From assembly GCF_020169335.1 (NCBI RefSeq), contig NZ_JAIEZN010000001.1, forward strand, positions 885,426-949,425: a DNA stretch of 64,000 nt, written 5' to 3'. This DNA comes from Devosia aquimaris (GTDB lineage Bacteria; Pseudomonadota; Alphaproteobacteria; Rhizobiales; Devosiaceae). The notes under the pieces were generated by a model. That model searched no databases. It was not told the DNA's origin and was given only the letters and a program-made list of their open reading frames with translations. Shown piece after piece: positions 55,927 through 63,434 of the stretch (the stretch's first letter is position 1; each line of letters begins with the position of its first letter). A program made the translations under genes and the position numbers.

Positions 55927-57243
55927 TCAGCTGACCTTCTTGAGTACCGACTTGACCTTCTTGGCCTTGGGCACCTTGGCGGCGCGGGGAACATAGTTCT
56001 CCATCACGCGCTCGATCACTTTGATGGCCTTGTCAAAGCCATCTTCGGCCTGCAGTTTTTCGGCCACCATCGCGGCATTGCGGCGGTATTCGGCATTGGT
56101 GGTCAGGTCGGCCAGGGCGCCGGCCAGGATTTCCGAGGTCAGCTTGCGCAGGCGCACCGGCTTGGGGCCACAGCCGAGCTCATAGACCCGGCGACCCCAA
56201 TAGGGCTGGTCGACGAACTGCGGCACCACAAAGGTCGGTCGTCCCAGGTGCAGGCCGGCCGAAGTCGTGCCGGCGCCGCCATGGTGGACGACGGCCGAGA
56301 CATATTTGAACAGCTTGTCGTGCGGCGCCTTCTCGATGGCGAAGATGGTTTCGGGCAGGTCTTCGGGATTGATGCCGCCCCAGCCGCGCGCCACAACGGC
56401 CCGGCCGCCCCACATTTCGACGGCTTCCTTGAGGATCTTGGTGTTGCGCTCGGCGCCAAAGGGCATCGAGCCAAAGCCGATATAGACCGGCGCCTCGCCC
56501 TCGGAGAGGAACTTCTGGAACGCTTCTGACGGCTGCCAGTCGGTGCGGTCCTTGAGCGGCCAATAGCCGGTGACGATGGCGCTCTTGGGCCAGTCGCGCG
56601 GGCGCGGCGACACCAGGGGCGAATAGGGGTAGAGCGTGGTCAGGGCCGTGCCGTCGGTGTTGCGGAAGAAGCCGCCGTTCTTGCGGGCATCCAGACCCAT
56701 CAACTCGCGGCGCAGCTTGTTGCGCGGCAGGTTGTAGTAGATCTGCTGCACGGTCATGGCGGTATAGGTCAGCCGGTTGAAGGCCGGGCCCAGATCGGCG
56801 CTGTAATAGCTGCAGAGCGGGAATTCGCTGGTCGAATTGAGCGGCTGCAACGCCACCATGACCGCGGGAACGCGCAGGGCTTCGGCAATGTCGATGCCAA
56901 AACTGGTGTTCATGTTCAGGATCAGCATGTCGGCGCCCTGGCACATCTGCCAGGCATGGCGCGCCGCCGTGTCCACGATCTGCTGGCCCTGGCGCAGCAG
57001 GAACGGGCCATTGATGAGCAGGGACTGGCTCATGGCGTTTTCGAAACGCTGCTGCCGCAGGAAGGCCTGGATCGAGGGGCCTAGCGTATGGAATTCGATT
57101 CCATAGCCCTCGACCATGTCCTGGAATTCTTCGGAAGCGCCCAGAATCACGGAGTAGCCGCGCTCCTTGAGCGCAACAGCAAGGGCCAGATAGGGTTGAA
57201 CGTCGCCTTGCGTGCCGATTGTGACAAGGGCAATGCGCTTCAA
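55927..57243 (-). CDS. UDP-glycosyltransferase (GT1/GT28, sterol glucosyltransferase-like)
   Basis: This 438-residue GT-B enzyme opens MKRIALVTIGTQGDVQPYLA, the hallmark of the sterol/rhamnolipid glycosyltransferase group. It has PVYIGFGSMPFG near residue 255 and the donor-binding block VHHGGAGTTSAGLHLGRPTF near 315, followed by PQFVDQPYWGRRV. It probably glycosylates a lipid or small hydrophobic acceptor. The C-terminal 25 residues are unusually Lys-rich (AKVPKAKKVKSVLKKVS), perhaps for membrane binding. The start at 57241-57243 matches the family N-terminus. The acceptor is unknown, and no acceptor-pathway gene lies next to it. Confidence 0.88.
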   Translation of the reverse strand: MKRIALVTIGTQGDVQPYLALAVALKERGYSVILGASEEFQDMVEGYGIEFHTLGPSIQAFLRQQRFENAMSQSLLINGPFLLRQGQQIVDTAARHAWQMCQGADMLILNMNTSFGIDIAEALRVPAVMVALQPLNSTSEFPLCSYYSADLGPAFNRLTYTAMTVQQIYYNLPRNKLRRELMGLDARKNGGFFRNTDGTALTTLYPYSPLVSPRPRDWPKSAIVTGYWPLKDRTDWQPSEAFQKFLSEGEAPVYIGFGSMPFGAERNTKILKEAVEMWGGRAVVARGWGGINPEDLPETIFAIEKAPHDKLFKYVSAVVHHGGAGTTSAGLHLGRPTFVVPQFVDQPYWGRRVYELGCGPKPVRLRKLTSEILAGALADLTTNAEYRRNAAMVAEKLQAEDGFDKAIKVIERVMENYVPRAAKVPKAKKVKSVLKKVS

Positions 57244-57324
57244 GTGTGGAACCTCACCATGTGGCCGTCAACGCGCCCAAGGTTGGCGTCGGGCGCGCCA
57301 TTTACAAGTCCTCGACGAGGAATT

Positions 57325-57372
57325 ATGAACGGCGTTATCTATAGCCGATTTCATTACAAAATACGCTTCTGA
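57325..57372 (+). CDS. Possible 15-residue leader peptide
   Basis: An ATG at 57325, with GAGG four bases upstream, opens a 15-codon frame (MNGVIYSRFHYKIRF) whose stop TGA overlaps the purine-rich ribosome-binding site of the small gene at 57385. The layout would allow translational coupling. It is short enough to arise by chance. Confidence 0.25.
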   Translation: MNGVIYSRFHYKIRF

Positions 57373-57384
57373 AGGGCAAGGGAC

Positions 57385-57483
57385 ATGCAGTCTCTGTACA
57401 CTGTTGCTAAGGTTGGAGCCTCGCTCGCCGCTGGTGCAGTGGTCGCGGCCGCCATGATGGCGGCCGGCGCGAACGCCCGCTAG
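57385..57483 (+). CDS. 32-residue hydrophobic small protein
   Basis: This short frame encodes MQSLYTVAKVGASLAAGAVV followed by AAAMMAAGANAR. It is preceded by GAAGGG eight bases from the ATG and a second AAGGGA. It has one lysine early, then an Ala/Gly/Val-rich stretch of about 22 residues that could cross the membrane or act as a signal peptide ending in ANA. A strong hairpin begins at its stop codon. It stands alone between the divergent glycosyltransferase gene and the aminotransferase gene. I recognise no family. The ribosome-binding site and the hairpin make it more credible than chance. Confidence 0.55.
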   Translation: MQSLYTVAKVGASLAAGAVVAAAMMAAGANAR

Positions 57484-57519
57484 CTCTTCCCGCATGGCCC
57501 CTGCCGGGCCGGGAAGAGC
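57483..57519 (+). terminator. Hairpin after the small protein gene
   Basis: GCTCTTCCCG and CGGGAAGAGC form a perfect ten-base stem whose first base is the last base of the small gene's stop codon; the 17-base interior is GC-rich and can pair further. No U-tract follows, so it may act as an mRNA stabiliser or a Rho-linked end. Confidence 0.6.
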
Positions 57520-57663
57520 CGAACACTGCGAGCGCGCCCGATGCCGGGCAATTTAACCCGATGACAATCATAATTCCGCGATAATCACATCCACATCATG
57601 TGGTGTGGCGCCCGAGCGCGTCGCGGCCGCATTCAGGTCCCCAGTTGGACCGCCGAGGAAATC

Positions 57664-58875
57664 ATGAGCGCAGACTTCCACAAGATCCGCCGTCTCCCCC
57701 CCTATGTGTTCGCCCATATCGATCCGCTCAAGGCCAAGGCCCGCGCCGAAGGCGTCGACGTGATCGACCTGGGCATGGGCAATCCGGATATGCCCACGCC
57801 TCAGCACATCGTCGAAAAGCTGCAGGAAACCGTCAAGGACGGCCGCACCCACCGCTATTCGACCTCGCGCGGCATTCCCGGCCTGCGCAAGGCCCAGGCC
57901 AGCTACTACGGCCGCCGCTTCGGCGTGAAGCTGAACCCCGATACCCAGGTCGTGGCGACGCTCGGCTCCAAGGAAGGCTTTGCCAATATGGCTTCGGCCA
58001 TCACCGCCCCCGGCGACGTGGTGCTGGTGCCCAACCCGACCTATCCCATCCACTCCTTCGGCTTCATCATGAGCGGCGGCGTCGTCCGCTCGATGCCGGC
58101 CGACCCCAATGAAGACTTTATGCGCTCGCTCGACCGGGCCGTGCGCCACTCGATCCCCAAGCCCATCGCCCTGGTGCTGAACTACCCGGCCAATCCCACG
58201 GCCTATACCGCTGACCTCGACTTCTACACCGAAGTGGTCAAGTACTGCCGTGAGCACGAGATCTTCATCCTCTCCGATCTCGCCTATTCCGAGATCTATT
58301 TCGACATCGATCCGCCGCCGTCCGTGCTGCAGGTGCCGGGCGCCATCGACATCGCGGTGGAATTCACCTCCATGTCCAAGACCTATTCCATGCCCGGCTG
58401 GCGCGTCGGCTTTGCCGTCGGCAATGAGCGCCTGATCGCCGCACTGGCGCGCGTGAAGTCCTATCTCGACTACGGTGCCTTCACGCCCATCCAGGTGGCG
58501 GCGACGGCAGCCTTGAACGGCTCGGACGACGTGGTCGACGAAGTGCGCAAGGTCTACAAGTTCCGCCGCGACGTCATGGTGGAGAGCTTTGCCCGTTCCG
58601 GCTGGGATATTCCGGTTCCCCAGGCCACCATGTTCGCCTGGGCGCCCATTCCGCCCCAGTTTGCCCACCTCGGCTCGCTCGAATTTGCCAAGCTGCTGAT
58701 CAAGGAGACCGGCGTTGGCGTCGCTCCGGGCGTCGGCTTCGGCGAATACGGCGACCAGTATATCCGCCTGGCCTTCGTGGAAAACGAGCAGCGTATCCGC
58801 CAGGCGGCGCGCAACATCAAGAAACTGCTGGGCGGCAAGACCGGCGCCGGCAACGTGGTGCCGCTGGCTCGCTGA
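57664..58875 (+). CDS. Class I/II aminotransferase, AlaC-type (glutamate-pyruvate)
   Basis: This 403-residue PLP enzyme follows the AlaC/YfdZ subgroup. The N-terminus reads IRRLPPYVFAHIDPLKAKAR. Next come DLGMGNPDMPTPQHIVEKL, the Asn of NYPANPTA near 180, the Asp/Tyr in LSDLAYSEIYFD near 208, and the PLP lysine in TSMSKTYSMPGWRVGF near 238. It probably makes alanine from pyruvate and glutamate, or acts on other neutral amino acids. GAGGAAATC precedes the ATG. It lies directly upstream of hom, a common alphaproteobacterial arrangement, but a strong hairpin separates them. Confidence 0.9.
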   Translation: MSADFHKIRRLPPYVFAHIDPLKAKARAEGVDVIDLGMGNPDMPTPQHIVEKLQETVKDGRTHRYSTSRGIPGLRKAQASYYGRRFGVKLNPDTQVVATLGSKEGFANMASAITAPGDVVLVPNPTYPIHSFGFIMSGGVVRSMPADPNEDFMRSLDRAVRHSIPKPIALVLNYPANPTAYTADLDFYTEVVKYCREHEIFILSDLAYSEIYFDIDPPPSVLQVPGAIDIAVEFTSMSKTYSMPGWRVGFAVGNERLIAALARVKSYLDYGAFTPIQVAATAALNGSDDVVDEVRKVYKFRRDVMVESFARSGWDIPVPQATMFAWAPIPPQFAHLGSLEFAKLLIKETGVGVAPGVGFGEYGDQYIRLAFVENEQRIRQAARNIKKLLGGKTGAGNVVPLAR

Positions 58876-58886
58876 TCGCACAAACT

Positions 58887-58919
58887 CGGTCCCTCTTTCC
58901 GCTGCGGGGAGGGGGACCG
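58887..58919 (+). terminator. Hairpin between the aminotransferase gene and hom
   Basis: On RNA, CGGUCCCUCUUUCC pairs with GGGGAGGGGGACCG over 14 bases including three G-U pairs, with a GCUGC loop. It starts 11 bases after the aminotransferase stop. No U-tract follows. hom is therefore likely to have its own promoter in the 58920-59003 gap, where TTGACG at 58966 is the only -35-like box I see. Confidence 0.55.
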
Positions 58920-59003
58920 CATCGCCCCTGTGCTGGGCTGACTGCGTGTCAGCACTAAACTCCTATTGACGGCTAGGCACTTTCCTATGCAGATGGCGTC
59001 ACC

Positions 59004-60512
59004 ATGAGTGATATCCAGTCTTTCCGCCAAGCTGTCGAAACCTTCATTGCCGCGCGCGGTTGGACTCCCACCCGCTTTGGCCGCACCGTCGCGGGCGATC
59101 CGCTCTTCGTGTTCGACCTGCGCGAGGGGCGCGAACCGCGCTCGGAGACCCGCACCCGCATCCTCAAGGCCATGCAGGATTTCGGCGACGGCGAAAGCCT
59201 GCCGCCGCTGCGCATTGGCGTGGCTGGTCTGGGCAATGTTGGCGCAACCCTGGTGCGCATCCTGCAGAAGGATAGCGCCGAGCTCACCAAGAAGCTCGGT
59301 CGCCAGTTGGTCGTCACCGCGGTTGCGGCGCGGTCGCGCTCTCGCGAGCGCGGCATCGACAATGCCGGTCTGGATTGGTTTGACGATCCGGTGGCGCTGG
59401 CCAAATCGGACGGCATTGATCTCTTCGTCGAACTGATCGGCGGCGAGGACGGCCCGGCCTATGCTGCGGTCAAGGCGGCTTTGGATATCGGCCGCCCGGT
59501 GGTCACCGCCAACAAGGCGTTGCTGGCCAAGCATGGCGTGGCCCTGGCGCGCCTGGCCGAAGAGTCTGGCACCCAGCTCGGCTTCGAGGCGGCCGTTGCC
59601 GGCGGCATTCCGGTGATCAAGACGCTGCGCGAGGGGCTGGGTTCAGCCCGCATCGCCAAGGTCTTCGGCATCATGAACGGCACCTGCAACTACATCCTCA
59701 CCCGCATGGGCAATGAGGACATTTCCTTTGCCGATTGTCTGCGGGACGCGCAGTCCCTGGGCTATGCCGAGGCCGACCCGACCTTTGACGTTGAAGGCTT
59801 TGACACCGCCCACAAGCTCTCGATCCTGGCGACGCTGTGCTTCGGTTACGAGATTGCGCCCGACAAGATCCGCGTCGAAGGCATTTCGCGCATCACCCAG
59901 CATGATATCCGCGTCGCTGCCGACCTGGGCTACAAGATCAAGCTGCTCGGCATTGCCCAGCGCACCGAGGACGGCATCGAGCAGCGCGTGCATCCCACCT
60001 TCGTGCCCAAGGGCAGCGCCATTGCCGGCGTCGATGGCGTGATGAATGCCGTGGCGCTTGAAACCGACCATGTGCACGAACTGCTGCTGGCCGGCCCGGG
60101 CGCCGGTGGTCCGCCGACGGCGTCTTCGGTGCTCTCGGATATTCTCGACATCGCCCGCGGCACCCGCGTACCGCCGCTGGGCGTGCCCAGCGAAGAGCTC
60201 TTGCCCTATCGCGAGGCGCCCATGCGCGCCCATGACGGCGGCTACTACATCCGCCTCAGCGCCAAGGACGTGCCCGGCGCACTGGCGGCGATTGCCACCC
60301 GCATGGGCGAGCGCTCCATCTCCATCGATTCTGTCATCCAGAGGTCGGACTTGAATGCTAAGGCCATGGCGCCCGATGGCTCGCCGACCCGCACGGTTGT
60401 GATGATCACTCAACAGACTTTAGAATCAGCTGTACGTGAATCACTTGCACAGATCGCGGCCGACGGGTTTATCGTCGGCGAACCGCAATTGATCCGGATC
60501 GAGAAGCTCTGA
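59004..60512 (+). CDS. hom: Homoserine dehydrogenase with N-terminal HTH-like domain
   Basis: This 502-residue enzyme reduces aspartate semialdehyde to homoserine, for threonine and methionine. The catalytic part starts near residue 68: NAD-binding GVAGLGNVGATL (73-84), VVTANKALLAKHG, GIMNGTCNYILTRM near 222, and SLGYAEADPTFDVEGFDTAH near 248 with the catalytic Asp/Lys region. A C-terminal ACT domain (about 415-500, YYIRLSAKDVPGALAAIATR) allows feedback control. The first 62 residues are extra compared with the usual 430-440. They read as a compact helix-turn-helix domain (ARGWTPTRFGRTVAGDP, then FVFDLREGREP). That pattern resembles small rhizobial DNA-binding proteins, so the enzyme may bind DNA. 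Confidence 0.93.
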   Translation: MSDIQSFRQAVETFIAARGWTPTRFGRTVAGDPLFVFDLREGREPRSETRTRILKAMQDFGDGESLPPLRIGVAGLGNVGATLVRILQKDSAELTKKLGRQLVVTAVAARSRSRERGIDNAGLDWFDDPVALAKSDGIDLFVELIGGEDGPAYAAVKAALDIGRPVVTANKALLAKHGVALARLAEESGTQLGFEAAVAGGIPVIKTLREGLGSARIAKVFGIMNGTCNYILTRMGNEDISFADCLRDAQSLGYAEADPTFDVEGFDTAHKLSILATLCFGYEIAPDKIRVEGISRITQHDIRVAADLGYKIKLLGIAQRTEDGIEQRVHPTFVPKGSAIAGVDGVMNAVALETDHVHELLLAGPGAGGPPTASSVLSDILDIARGTRVPPLGVPSEELLPYREAPMRAHDGGYYIRLSAKDVPGALAAIATRMGERSISIDSVIQRSDLNAKAMAPDGSPTRTVVMITQQTLESAVRESLAQIAADGFIVGEPQLIRIEKL

Positions 60513-60544
60513 CCTTCGGGGCCTGTCGCGCCCCGGGAGGACAG

Positions 60545-61531
60545 ATGAGACTCAGCAAGACCGAGCACCAGTCACGGCCCGCAAATCTGCATCGCAGCCT
60601 GACGCTCGAGCTGGTGCGTGTCACCGAGCGCGCTGCCGTTGCCGCCGCCGCCTGGCGGGGCAAGGGCGACGAAAAGGCCGCCGATGACGCGGCAGTGCTG
60701 GCCATGAAGGAAGAGCTCGACCAGGTCGGCATCTCCGGCCGTATCGTCATCGGCGAGGGCGAGCAGAACGAATGCGACAATCTCTACATCGGGCAGGCGG
60801 TCGGCGCCGGCAGCGGGCCTGAGGTCGATATTGCTGTCGATCCGCTCGAAGGCGTCACCCTCTGCGCCAAGAACCAGCCCGATTCGCTGGTGGTGCTCGC
60901 CATGGCCGAACGCGGCGGCCTGCTCAACGTCGCCCGCAATGTCTACATGCACAAGATCGCCATTGGCGCCGACTATGCCCCCGGCGTTGTGCACATCGAT
61001 GCCTCCGCAACCGATAATGTGACGGAATTGGCCAGGGCCAAGGGCGTGCCGCTGAGCGAGATCACCGCCATCGTGCTCGATCGCCCCCGCCATGCCGGAC
61101 TGATCGAGGAACTGCGCACCACAGGCGTTGCCGTCAAGCTGATCAGCGATGGCGACATTGCCGGCGTCATCCACGCGGTCAACACCAATGATACCGGCAT
61201 CGACATTTACCTCGGTTCCGGCGGCGCGCCCGAAGGCGTGCTGGCGGCGGCAGCACTGCGCTGCATCGGTGGCCAGATGCAGGGCAAGCTGATCCTCGAC
61301 ACGCCCGACAAGCGCCTCCGGGCCAAGGAAATGGGCATCGAGGACCCCAACCGCGTCTATGACGTCACCGAACTGGCGGCCGGCGACGTGCTGGTCGCAG
61401 CCACCGGCGTCACCGATGGCTCGCTGCTCGAAGGCGTCCGCATCGGCCGCAATTCGCTGGTGACCAGCACCATCGTCATGCGCTCCTGGAGCCAGACCGT
61501 CCGCTGGATCAAGGCGCAGCACGCGCGCTAG
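60545..61531 (+). CDS. glpX: Class II fructose-1,6-bisphosphatase (GlpX)
   Basis: This 328-residue enzyme dephosphorylates fructose-1,6-bisphosphate in gluconeogenesis. By alignment with E. coli GlpX the metal ligands are kept: Asp47 (KAADDAAV), Glu71 (IGEGEQNE), Asp99 and Glu102 (AVDPLEGV). The residue equal to E. coli Thr90 is Val104, since the usual LEGT reads LEGV, and the usual GEGE-DEAPMLYIGE reads GEGEQNECDNLYIGQ. These changes could affect catalysis or mark a subtype with altered substrate. It lies 32 bases after hom, with GGAGGAC before the start, and is followed by recJ. Confidence 0.88.
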   Translation: MRLSKTEHQSRPANLHRSLTLELVRVTERAAVAAAAWRGKGDEKAADDAAVLAMKEELDQVGISGRIVIGEGEQNECDNLYIGQAVGAGSGPEVDIAVDPLEGVTLCAKNQPDSLVVLAMAERGGLLNVARNVYMHKIAIGADYAPGVVHIDASATDNVTELARAKGVPLSEITAIVLDRPRHAGLIEELRTTGVAVKLISDGDIAGVIHAVNTNDTGIDIYLGSGGAPEGVLAAAALRCIGGQMQGKLILDTPDKRLRAKEMGIEDPNRVYDVTELAAGDVLVAATGVTDGSLLEGVRIGRNSLVTSTIVMRSWSQTVRWIKAQHAR

Positions 61532-61569
61532 GCCTCGACCGGGCCGTCGAAATCGCCTACCTCTCGCCC

Positions 61570-63360
61570 ATGCTGGATGCGCCGCGCCCATTTCTTGATG
61601 TTTCCCGCTCGGTCACCGGCCGGGCGTGGATTGACCGACTGGACAGCACCACCACCCGCACCGCTGGGGCCATTGCCCAGCGCATAGGCGTCTCGGAAAT
61701 CCTGGCGCGGGTTATGGCGGCGCGCGGCGTCGCCCTGGATGCGGCCGAGAGCTATCTCGAGCCCACCATAAGGGCGCTGATGCCCGATCCCTCCACGCTG
61801 ACGGCCATGGATGCCCTGGCGGACCGTCTGGCAAAGGCCATCACCGACAGCGAATCCATTGCCCTGTTCGGCGACTACGACGTTGATGGGGCCTGTTCCT
61901 GCGCCCTGATGGCCCGCTATCTCAGGCATTTCGGCATCGAGCCGCAGGTGCATATCCCGGACCGCATCTTTGAGGGCTATGGCCCCAATATCGCGGCCAT
62001 GGACAAGCTGATCGACGGCGGCGCCAGCCTCATCGTCACGCTCGACTGTGGCACCACCAGCGACAAGCCGATTGCCCATGCCCGCAGCCGCGGCGCCGAT
62101 GTGCTGGTGATCGACCACCATCTGGTCGATCATGAGCTCCCCGAGGCCACGGCACTGGTCAATCCCAATCGCCCGGACGATATCTCCGGGCTGGGCTATC
62201 TCTGCGCGGCCGGCGTCACCTTCATGACGCTCGTTGCCGTCAACCGGGCGCTGCGCCAGCGTGGCGACACCGGGCTGCCCGATCTGCTCAAGCTGCTCGA
62301 CATCGTCGCCCTGGGCACGGTCTGTGACGTGGTGCCCCTGGTCGGGCTCAACCGCGCCTTTGTCGTGCGCGGGCTCGAGGTCGCGCGCCGCGGCGACAAC
62401 AAGGGCATAGCCGCGCTGGCCCTGGCCTCGCGCATCAGCGGGCCGATCAATCCCTATCATCTGGGCTTTCTCATCGGCCCGCGCATCAATGCCGGGGGCC
62501 GCATCGGCAATGCCGCGCTGGGCACCGAACTGCTCGCCGTCGAGGACGAACATCATGCGCTCTCGATTGCGGCGCGGCTCGATGAACTCAACACCGAGCG
62601 GCAACGCATCGAGGTCGAGGCCGTCGAAGAAGCCACCGCCGTGGCGGAACTGGAGATCGGCTCCGGCGAGGGGCCTTCCGTGCTGGTTCTCGCCTCGGCC
62701 AATTGGCACCAGGGCGTGGTGGGCCTGGTCGCCGCGCGCCTGCGCGAGCGCTTCGAGCGCCCGGCCTTTGCCATAGCCCTTCACGCCGATGGAACCGGAA
62801 CGGGCTCGGGCCGCTCCATGCCGGGCGTCGATCTGGGCAGCGCCGTGCTGGCTGCGGTCGATGCCGGTATCATTGCCAAGGGCGGCGGCCACGCCATGGC
62901 CGCTGGCATCACCATCAAACCGGGCCAGCTGGGCGCCTTTCGCTCCTTTCTGTCCGATGCCCTGGCCACCGATGTCGCGGCCGCCCGCGCTGCCAGCGCG
63001 CTCAAGATCGATGCGGCACTCACCGCCCGCGGCGCCTCGCTCGATCTGGTGCGTGATCTCGAACGGGCAGGGCCATATGGCTCGGGCAATCCCGGCCCGG
63101 TGTTTGCCTTTCCCGCCCATCGCGCCAAGTTCGCCCAGGTGGTCGGCAAGGGTGGCCATGTCAGCTTCTCGCTGGTCTCCGAGGACGGCGCCAAGCTCAA
63201 GGCCATCGCCTTCCGCGCCGCCAGCACCGAGATTGGCGATGCGCTGCTGCGCGGCAATGATGCCAGCTTCCACTTCGCCGGCAGCCTGGGGATCGACCAC
63301 TACCAGGGCCGCGAACAGGTGCAGTTCCGCCTGCTCGACCTCGCTAAGCCCAAGGCCTGA
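61570..63360 (+). CDS. recJ: Single-stranded-DNA exonuclease RecJ
   Basis: This 596-residue 5'-3' exonuclease works in recombination and mismatch repair. The DHH domain shows ALFGDYDVDGACSCALMARY near 98, LDCGTTS near 158 and VLVIDHHLVDHELPEA near 178. The DHHA1 domain carries GGGHAMAAGI near 438, and an OB-fold follows to the end with FAFPAHRAKFAQVVGKGGH. Length is normal for the family. It follows glpX by 38 bases without a clear ribosome-binding site. The pairing hom-glpX-recJ is common in Hyphomicrobiales. Confidence 0.95.
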   Translation: MLDAPRPFLDVSRSVTGRAWIDRLDSTTTRTAGAIAQRIGVSEILARVMAARGVALDAAESYLEPTIRALMPDPSTLTAMDALADRLAKAITDSESIALFGDYDVDGACSCALMARYLRHFGIEPQVHIPDRIFEGYGPNIAAMDKLIDGGASLIVTLDCGTTSDKPIAHARSRGADVLVIDHHLVDHELPEATALVNPNRPDDISGLGYLCAAGVTFMTLVAVNRALRQRGDTGLPDLLKLLDIVALGTVCDVVPLVGLNRAFVVRGLEVARRGDNKGIAALALASRISGPINPYHLGFLIGPRINAGGRIGNAALGTELLAVEDEHHALSIAARLDELNTERQRIEVEAVEEATAVAELEIGSGEGPSVLVLASANWHQGVVGLVAARLRERFERPAFAIALHADGTGTGSGRSMPGVDLGSAVLAAVDAGIIAKGGGHAMAAGITIKPGQLGAFRSFLSDALATDVAAARAASALKIDAALTARGASLDLVRDLERAGPYGSGNPGPVFAFPAHRAKFAQVVGKGGHVSFSLVSEDGAKLKAIAFRAASTEIGDALLRGNDASFHFAGSLGIDHYQGREQVQFRLLDLAKPKA

Positions 63361-63373
63361 CGAAACTTTTGTC

Positions 63374-63403
63374 TGATCCACGCCGTTTCCTTCTGCGTAG
63401 GAA
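63374..63403 (+). promoter_or_regulatory. ECF11 (RpoE-ChrR)-type promoter
   Basis: TGATCC (63374-63379) and TAGGAA (63398-63403) are separated by exactly 18 bases. This matches the Rhodobacter RpoE/ChrR promoter pattern (TGATCC-N18-TAAG-like). Transcription would start about 25 bases before the flavoprotein gene. COG2907-type flavoproteins are known core targets of that singlet-oxygen sigma factor, so gene and site support each other. Confidence 0.65.
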
Positions 63404-63434
63404 CAGACAACACAAGCGGGGGACCAAGCCGATC

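Noticed and set aside
61528-63381. 617-codon minus-strand frame
   Set aside because: Antisense to recJ, whose DHH motifs are unmistakable.
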